DNA of 19,706 nucleotides, taken from assembly GCA_937880795.1 (NCBI GenBank), contig CALGRQ010000460.1, positions 1 to 19,706 of the forward strand. Direction: 5' to 3'. The position numbers were made by a program, and so were the translations under genes. The notes under the pieces were generated by a model. That model was given only the letters and a program-made list of their open reading frames with translations, did no database searches and had not been told where the DNA came from. This DNA is from an uncultured Dyadobacter sp. (lineage in GTDB: Bacteria; Bacteroidota; Bacteroidia; Cytophagales; Spirosomataceae). Shown in pieces: positions 15,665-19,706 of the stretch (positions within the stretch are counted from its first letter, which is position 1; every line of letters begins with the position of its first letter).

Positions 15665-15685
15665 CCTGATTCTCCCCGAGTCAGG
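15665..15685 (+). other. Hairpin just after pfkA
   Basis: CCTGATTC (15665-15672) and GAGTCAGG (15678-15685) form an 8-bp stem with one G-U pair and a TCCCC loop, 9 bases past the stop codon. No T-run follows. It may end or stabilise the pfkA message together with the larger hairpin downstream. Confidence 0.45.
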
Positions 15686-15693
15686 AGCTGTGC

Positions 15694-15758
15694 AATAGTC
15701 AAGGATAGTCATTGGTAAATGGTAATCCATTTCCAAATGATTATATCCTATGACTATT
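15694..15758. repeat. Long imperfect inverted repeat between pfkA and the YdcF-like gene
   Basis: The outer arms AATAGTCAAGGATA (15694-15707) and TATCCT-A-TGACTATT (15744-15758) pair over 14 bp with one bulged A. The inner arms 15709-15722 and 15727-15740 pair over 14 positions with two mismatches around a TAAT loop. The 65-base element fills most of the spacer and ends three bases before the YdcF-like stop codon. Without a T-run it is not a classical intrinsic terminator, but it could end or protect both convergent transcripts. Confidence 0.6.
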
Positions 15759-15761
15759 TAA

Positions 15762-16535
15762 CTAGCAGTAACCCATCATCCTATACATTACGTATCCCAC
15801 CCATTCGTGCCATAGCGCATCGAACTCGTATAGTGCACCGGTACTTGGAGTAAGTAACTGCGTTAATGTCCATGGTTCGCTCGAACCCGAAAAGTCGGCC
15901 GGGTAAACCTCGGTTTTCATACCAATCTTATCAAAGCACTTTTTAGAACGTCGCATATGCGAAGCGGTGGTAATCAGTAAGTACGATGCATCAGGAAATC
16001 TCTGGGTAAGTACCTTTTGGGCATTGACGGCATTTTCTCTGGTATTTCTGGCTTGTTCTTCGAAAAGAATATCATCAGGTTTTACTCCCCATTTTGTAAG
16101 TAAGTAAGCAGCTTGTCGGGTTTCACCGGTACGGTTGGCCATTTGGTTGGGCATGCTGATACCGGTGATGAAAATTTTCTTGATTTTTCCGGCTTTGTAA
16201 AGCAGAAAAGCCTGCGTGAACCGGTCCGCGTTAGGGCCCATACTTTCATGATCCCCTCCTCTGGGAACGGGTGCCATCATACCTCCGGAAAGCACAATAC
16301 CTACATCGTATGTTTTGTCGACTGCGCCGATATTTTCATAGGGGTATTCCCACCATTGCAATGCCGTATTGACAATCCAGCTGTTGGAAATCAGTAGAAG
16401 CCAGACAAATGACAGGACCTGAAAATATTTCTTCCATTTTTTATTTCTGACCAGAAGTCCTATGAGAAAGAGTATAAAGAAGATGCTCAGTGGCATGATC
16501 AGAAATACGATGGCTTTTGAGAGAAAATAAAACAT
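15762..16535 (-). CDS. YdcF/ElyC/SanA-family membrane protein (DUF218)
   Basis: 257 residues. Two hydrophobic spans lie at about residues 7-29 and 38-57, followed by a soluble DUF218 domain, probably periplasmic. The domain signatures are VGIVLSGG (78-85), NADRF (102-106), ITGIS (123-127), the hallmark EEQARNTRENA (159-169) and TTASHMRRS (189-197). ElyC and SanA in E. coli influence envelope integrity and peptidoglycan precursor use; the biochemical activity of the family is not settled. A function in the envelope is therefore inferred only. It is convergent with pfkA and divergent from the TlpA-like gene, and appears to be a single-gene unit. Confidence 0.86.
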   Translation of the reverse strand: MFYFLSKAIVFLIMPLSIFFILFLIGLLVRNKKWKKYFQVLSFVWLLLISNSWIVNTALQWWEYPYENIGAVDKTYDVGIVLSGGMMAPVPRGGDHESMGPNADRFTQAFLLYKAGKIKKIFITGISMPNQMANRTGETRQAAYLLTKWGVKPDDILFEEQARNTRENAVNAQKVLTQRFPDASYLLITTASHMRRSKKCFDKIGMKTEVYPADFSGSSEPWTLTQLLTPSTGALYEFDALWHEWVGYVMYRMMGYC

Positions 16536-16571
16536 TTGGATAAGAAGAGACCGATATTCTCGTTTTGAAGT

Positions 16572-16579
16572 TAATTTTG
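16572..16579 (+). promoter_or_regulatory. Possible -7 promoter element for the TlpA-like gene
   Basis: TAATTTTG matches the Bacteroidota -7 consensus TAnnTTTG exactly, 60 bases before the ATG. A TTTG occurs upstream at 16535-16538, but the 33-base spacing is too long for a paired -33 element. Confidence 0.3.
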
Positions 16580-16639
16580 TCGAAAGATAAAGGTAGAATA
16601 GATAAATATAGCCGTCACAATTAAACTAGATTTTTCCTG

Positions 16640-18040
16640 ATGAAATATTTTTTCCGGATATCAGTACTTGGTGTTTTCGCAGTGCTGACTTCCTTATCCC
16701 AGGGATTTTGCCAGGGGTACGAAATTGAGGCGCGAATTAAGGGAATCAAAGATTCTTCGCTCATTTTAGGACATTATAGCAGAAGTAGTACACAGTTTGT
16801 TCCCAAGGATACGGCGAAAGCCGATGCCGAAGGGCGTATGGTTTTTAAAGGGGACAAGGACTTACCCGGAGGATTGTATGTCATTTTGTTTCCAGGTAAT
16901 AAAAATTGGGTTGAATTTATATACAACGGCAGCGAGCGTAAGTTTTCGCTCGCCACCGATACGTTGGACGTAATTGGTAACATGAAAATTATCGGATCCA
17001 AGGAAAATGAGCTTTTTTATTCCTACCAAAAGGAATTAAAAAATAAGGCGGCGGAAATTGAGGTCATTCGTAAGGGCAGTGATGCCCAAACAAAAATCGC
17101 AGCGTCCCAAGCAGGTTTTAAAGCTTTCAGAGATAAGCTGTTGGCTGAAAATAAGGACAGTTTCACCACGCAAATGCTAAAAATGTCGGGCGACCCTGAG
17201 GTTCCCGAGGCTCCAAAATTGGCAAATGGTAAAACCGATTCGATCTGGGTTTTTAATTATTACAAATCCCATTATTGGGACGATTATAATTTCTCGGATA
17301 GTCGTATTATGAATACGCCCTTCCTGGAACCACGCCTGGAACGCTATTTCAAAAACCTGGTGGTTCAGGTCCCGGACTCGCTTATTAAGGATGCGGATAA
17401 TTTAATAGCCAAAACCGAATCGAATAGTGATATGAAGGCTTTTGTGGTCTGGTATATCACCAATCAGTACGAAAATCCTAAAACGGTAGGTACCGAAGCG
17501 CTGTGGGTTCATATGGCTGAGAAATACTATTTGTCGGGCCAAATGGGGGTTTCTGAAGAAATTAAAAGGAGAATTGCTGAGAAGGTGGCTACTTTGAAAC
17601 CGTTGCTGGTCAATAAAACTTTTCCTGCATTAGGTTTGACAGACCCCGACGGTAATAAGGTAAGTCTGCAGTCTGCGGCGGCTGATTATACCGTGTTGTT
17701 TTTTTATGCCCCAACCTGTGGCCATTGCAAAGAATCCGCTCCCAAACTGAAACAGTTTTATGATAAAAATAAAGATAAGGGTGTGAAAGTAATGGCGATT
17801 TCCATTGAGCATGATGTTAAAGAATGGAAATCATTTATCGTTGCCACACATTTGGAAGGAGTCATCAATGGTTATGATCCCTCCAAGCAAATCGATTTTA
17901 ACCGAAAGTTTGACGTAGTAACCACACCTACGGTGTATATACTGGATAAGAATAAGAAGATTATTGCTCGAAAAATGCCTGTGGAGCAGCTGGAAGACTT
18001 TTTGACGTATTACAAGAACAAAACCGCAAAGAAGATCTAA
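16640..18040 (+). CDS. Exported TlpA-like thiol-disulfide oxidoreductase with DUF4369-type N-terminus
   Basis: 466 residues. A signal peptide covers about residues 1-25 (cleavage likely near GFCQ-G; the Cys24 context is not a lipobox). Residues 27 to about 120 resemble the DUF4369 beta domain common in Bacteroidota TlpA proteins, the middle is a helical DUF5106-like region, and the C-terminal third is a thioredoxin fold. The redox motif is CGHC (Cys360, Cys363) in FFYAPTCGHCKESAPKL, with the cis-Pro at 430 in VTTPTVYIL. It should reduce or exchange disulfides in the periplasm, for example in cytochrome maturation or stress response; its partner is unknown. It stands alone, with a terminator just after it. 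Confidence 0.9.
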   Translation: MKYFFRISVLGVFAVLTSLSQGFCQGYEIEARIKGIKDSSLILGHYSRSSTQFVPKDTAKADAEGRMVFKGDKDLPGGLYVILFPGNKNWVEFIYNGSERKFSLATDTLDVIGNMKIIGSKENELFYSYQKELKNKAAEIEVIRKGSDAQTKIAASQAGFKAFRDKLLAENKDSFTTQMLKMSGDPEVPEAPKLANGKTDSIWVFNYYKSHYWDDYNFSDSRIMNTPFLEPRLERYFKNLVVQVPDSLIKDADNLIAKTESNSDMKAFVVWYITNQYENPKTVGTEALWVHMAEKYYLSGQMGVSEEIKRRIAEKVATLKPLLVNKTFPALGLTDPDGNKVSLQSAAADYTVLFFYAPTCGHCKESAPKLKQFYDKNKDKGVKVMAISIEHDVKEWKSFIVATHLEGVINGYDPSKQIDFNRKFDVVTTPTVYILDKNKKIIARKMPVEQLEDFLTYYKNKTAKKI

Positions 18041-18060
18041 TTCGAATCTAGCAGGATTAG

Positions 18061-18104
18061 AAGCTCCGGCACAGACATCAGTTTGGCCGGAGCTTTTATT
18101 TTTT
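18061..18104 (+). terminator. Terminator after the TlpA-like gene
   Basis: A perfect 10-bp stem, AAGCTCCGGC (18061-18070) with GCCGGAGCTT (18086-18095), is followed by TTATTTTTT. The T-tail overlaps the stop codon of the convergent lactonase gene (18103-18105), so the two genes end almost on top of one another. Confidence 0.88.
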
Positions 18105-19203
18105 ACAGGAATGTAAAACAGATCGGGGCAATGATTTTAACATCTTCTTGCAGGAAGGTTAACTTACCTGTATCAGAATTTACCGCGTATACCGACAAAC
18201 TGTTTTTATCCTGGTTGCCGATGATCATATATTTCCCACTTGGATCAATATTGAAATCGCGTGGAACAGAAATCGACTGCGTAGCCTGATCGACTTTTTC
18301 AAGCTCTCCATTGGCCAGAATTTTAAACGCGGTGATGGAATTATGACCCCGGTTAGAGAAATAAACAAACTTCCCGTTGGGATGTAGGCGTATAGCTGCA
18401 CTTGTATTTCCTGTGAGTCCGGCCGGAACAGTTTCATAGGTTTTAAGTGCTGTAATCACACCATTTTTGTCCAACTTACAAGCCGTTATTGTGGCATCCA
18501 GCTCATTGAGGATGAAAAGCGATTTGCCACCACGGCCAATCACAAAATGACGGGGGCCGGCACCAGGTTTACCTTGAAAAAAGGGCTGAGCAGGATTTGG
18601 CGTTAACTTCCCGGTTGCAAGGTCTATTTTGTAGTTCATGATTTTGTCGGTTCCTAAATCCACCACAAAAACGTACTTCCCATCCGGCGTGCTTTCTATA
18701 TAGTGTGCATGCGCTTTTTCTTGCCTTTTTGTATTAGGGCCCGATCCTGTAAATTGTTCTGTATAGGACGCTTCTTTCAGTGATCCATTGCTTTCTAGCG
18801 GGTAAGCCGCAAAACTTCCACCAGAATAATTGGCGAGAAATGCCATTTTACCAGTTGGGTGTATAGAAACATGGCATGGTCCCAGACCCTCTGATGGCTG
18901 ACTGTTAAGCGCTGTTAGTTTTTTAGCGCCATCAACAGCAAATGCGTTAATTTTTTGATCACCCGTTACCGCATAAAGGTTTTTCTTTTTGGGTGACAGC
19001 GCAACATAACCAGGGCCCATAGGACTCACGGTAGAGTCAACGACGGTAACTTTGCCATTGCTTAAATCCAGGTTGCATAAGGTGATGACGGAATTCGGAC
19101 TTTTATTCCCGGTTCCGACAAAGAAGGACACCGTTTTTTGTGCCAATGCCGTATAGCTCATTGCGCAAAAAAGAACTATAAATGTTAAACTTAGCTTTTT
19201 CAT
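18103..19203 (-). CDS. Exported lactonase-family beta-propeller (6-phosphogluconolactonase-like)
   Basis: 366 residues. A clear signal peptide (MKKLSLTFIVLFCAMSYTALA, cleavage after ALA) is followed by repeated propeller blades. Family markers include FFVGTGNKSPN near the start, GLGPCHVSIHPTGK, LANYSGGSFAAYPL, AHAHYIESTPDGKYVFVVDLGTD, GAGPRHF, SNRGHNSI and PRDFNIDPSGKYM. This is the Pgl/YbhE lactonase family (7-bladed propeller), also related to muconate-lactonizing enzymes. E. coli Pgl hydrolyses 6-phosphogluconolactone in the cytoplasm, but the export signal here makes that role unlikely; an extracellular sugar lactone is a better guess. No pentose phosphate genes are nearby. It is convergent with the TlpA-like gene and divergent from the CsaA-like gene. 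Confidence 0.88.
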   Translation of the reverse strand: MKKLSLTFIVLFCAMSYTALAQKTVSFFVGTGNKSPNSVITLCNLDLSNGKVTVVDSTVSPMGPGYVALSPKKKNLYAVTGDQKINAFAVDGAKKLTALNSQPSEGLGPCHVSIHPTGKMAFLANYSGGSFAAYPLESNGSLKEASYTEQFTGSGPNTKRQEKAHAHYIESTPDGKYVFVVDLGTDKIMNYKIDLATGKLTPNPAQPFFQGKPGAGPRHFVIGRGGKSLFILNELDATITACKLDKNGVITALKTYETVPAGLTGNTSAAIRLHPNGKFVYFSNRGHNSITAFKILANGELEKVDQATQSISVPRDFNIDPSGKYMIIGNQDKNSLSVYAVNSDTGKLTFLQEDVKIIAPICFTFL

Positions 19204-19297
19204 ATGTATACGTATCGATCGGATGATGTGAACTGGTAAAAGTCGGGGAAGTAGTGATTATAATGCAGCAAATGAATTAATCTAAAATATAACAACG

Positions 19298-19636
19298 ATG
19301 GAAACTATATCTTGGCAGGATTTTGAAAGGGTAGATTTAAGGGCTGGAACAATTGTAAAAGTAGAGGACTTCCCAAAAGCGAGGAAACCTGCCTATAAGC
19401 TATGGATTGATTTGGGGTCAGAAATAGGTATCAAGCAAAGCTCTGCTCAAATAACCAAATTATATACCAAAGACGATTTGTTAGGGAAGCAGATCTTGTG
19501 TGTAGTGAATTTTCCTGTGAAACAAATTGCCGATTTTCGATCCGAAGTACTCACAACCGGCTATGTGCTGGACAATGGCGAGGTGATTTTGTCATCACCC
19601 GATTTTCCCGTAGCCAATGGAACACGCCTCGCCTGA
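19298..19636 (+). CDS. csaA: CsaA-like tRNA-binding domain protein
   Basis: 112 residues, a stand-alone OB-fold tRNA-binding domain of the type also found at the C-terminus of MetRS and in Arc1p/Trbp111. Markers are FERVDLRAGTIVKVEDFPKA (9-28), SSAQIT (48-53) and VVNFPVKQIADFRSEVL (69-85), which is typical CsaA wording. B. subtilis CsaA has been described as an export-related chaperone and binds tRNA-like substrates; the precise role here is not known. ATG start at 19298 in a 94-base gap divergent from the lactonase gene. Complete, with nothing missing. Confidence 0.9.
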   Translation: METISWQDFERVDLRAGTIVKVEDFPKARKPAYKLWIDLGSEIGIKQSSAQITKLYTKDDLLGKQILCVVNFPVKQIADFRSEVLTTGYVLDNGEVILSSPDFPVANGTRLA

Positions 19637-19694
19637 ACCTGAATGTTGTATCGTCCAACCATAATTCTGTAATCGCGGTGGGACGTATTAGCGG

Positions 19695-19702
19695 TATTTT
19701 TG
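19695..19702 (+). promoter_or_regulatory. Possible -7 element for a gene beyond the right edge
   Basis: TATTTTTG fits TAnnTTTG exactly at the very end of the window. The gene it might serve is out of view and no -33 partner is clear, so this is a weak call. Confidence 0.22.
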
Positions 19703-19706
19703 TATA

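Noticed and set aside
15205..15702. 165-codon minus-strand frame inside pfkA
   Set aside because: It is a shadow of pfkA: the plus strand has all PFK motifs, and the reverse translation is Ser/Pro/Ile-rich with no recognisable domain.
1..19706. Mobile elements, CRISPR arrays, tRNA genes, defence or toxin systems
   Set aside because: Both strands were read for transposase/integrase motifs, regularly spaced repeats, cloverleaf-like stretches and known defence domains; none was seen, and gene content is housekeeping.

Overview
The window looks like ordinary chromosome from a Bacteroidota bacterium, probably a Cytophagales member. The taxon is inferred from four things: the protein families and their wording (fused ThrA, DUF4369-type TlpA, YfhO, a Tat-tagged GH109-like protein, the 'MPTG' aminotransferase family), weak or absent Shine-Dalgarno sequences, TAnnTTTG-type -7 elements, and moderately AT-rich DNA. 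I see no mobile element, tRNA, rRNA, CRISPR array, prophage or defence locus. Every gene except the one cut by the left edge looks intact.

Layout. 1-2032: 3' part of thrA (aspartokinase/homoserine dehydrogenase) and thrB, both +. 2123-2449: an A-type Fe-S carrier (HesB/IscA), closed by a strong terminator. 2605-3504: a sugar-phosphate nucleotidyltransferase, separated by a two-way terminator from an exported SGNH hydrolase (3619-4296, -). 4411-6756 (-): molybdate importer operon modA-modB-modC, with modC overlapping modB. 6990-9085 (+): aromatic-type aminotransferase and prephenate dehydrogenase tyrA, the end of tyrosine synthesis, preceded by an unusual inverted repeat. A two-way terminator separates these from 9169-14364 (-): a YfhO membrane protein, then a GHMP sugar kinase and a Tat-signalled GH109/Gfo-Idh-MocA protein. 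14681-15655 (+): pfkA, facing a YdcF/ElyC-type membrane protein (15762-16535, -) across a structured spacer. 16640-18040 (+): exported TlpA-like thiol-disulfide protein, facing an exported lactonase-type beta-propeller (18103-19203, -). 19298-19636 (+): a CsaA-like tRNA-binding protein.

How the genes relate. Three groups have clear shared roles: thrAB (threonine branch), modABC (molybdate uptake), and aminotransferase-tyrA (tyrosine/phenylalanine). The GH109-like enzyme and sugar kinase may form a sugar-salvage pair, but this is inference. The rest are single genes, often in convergent pairs separated by hairpin terminators.

I did not find a convincing undescribed system. The points most worth a second look are the nested inverted repeat before the aminotransferase (6925-6963), the 65-base hairpin between pfkA and the YdcF gene, the Asp-to-Asn change in the PFK GGDG motif, the GH109/kinase pair, and a ModC that seems to lack a normal molybdate-binding C-terminal domain.
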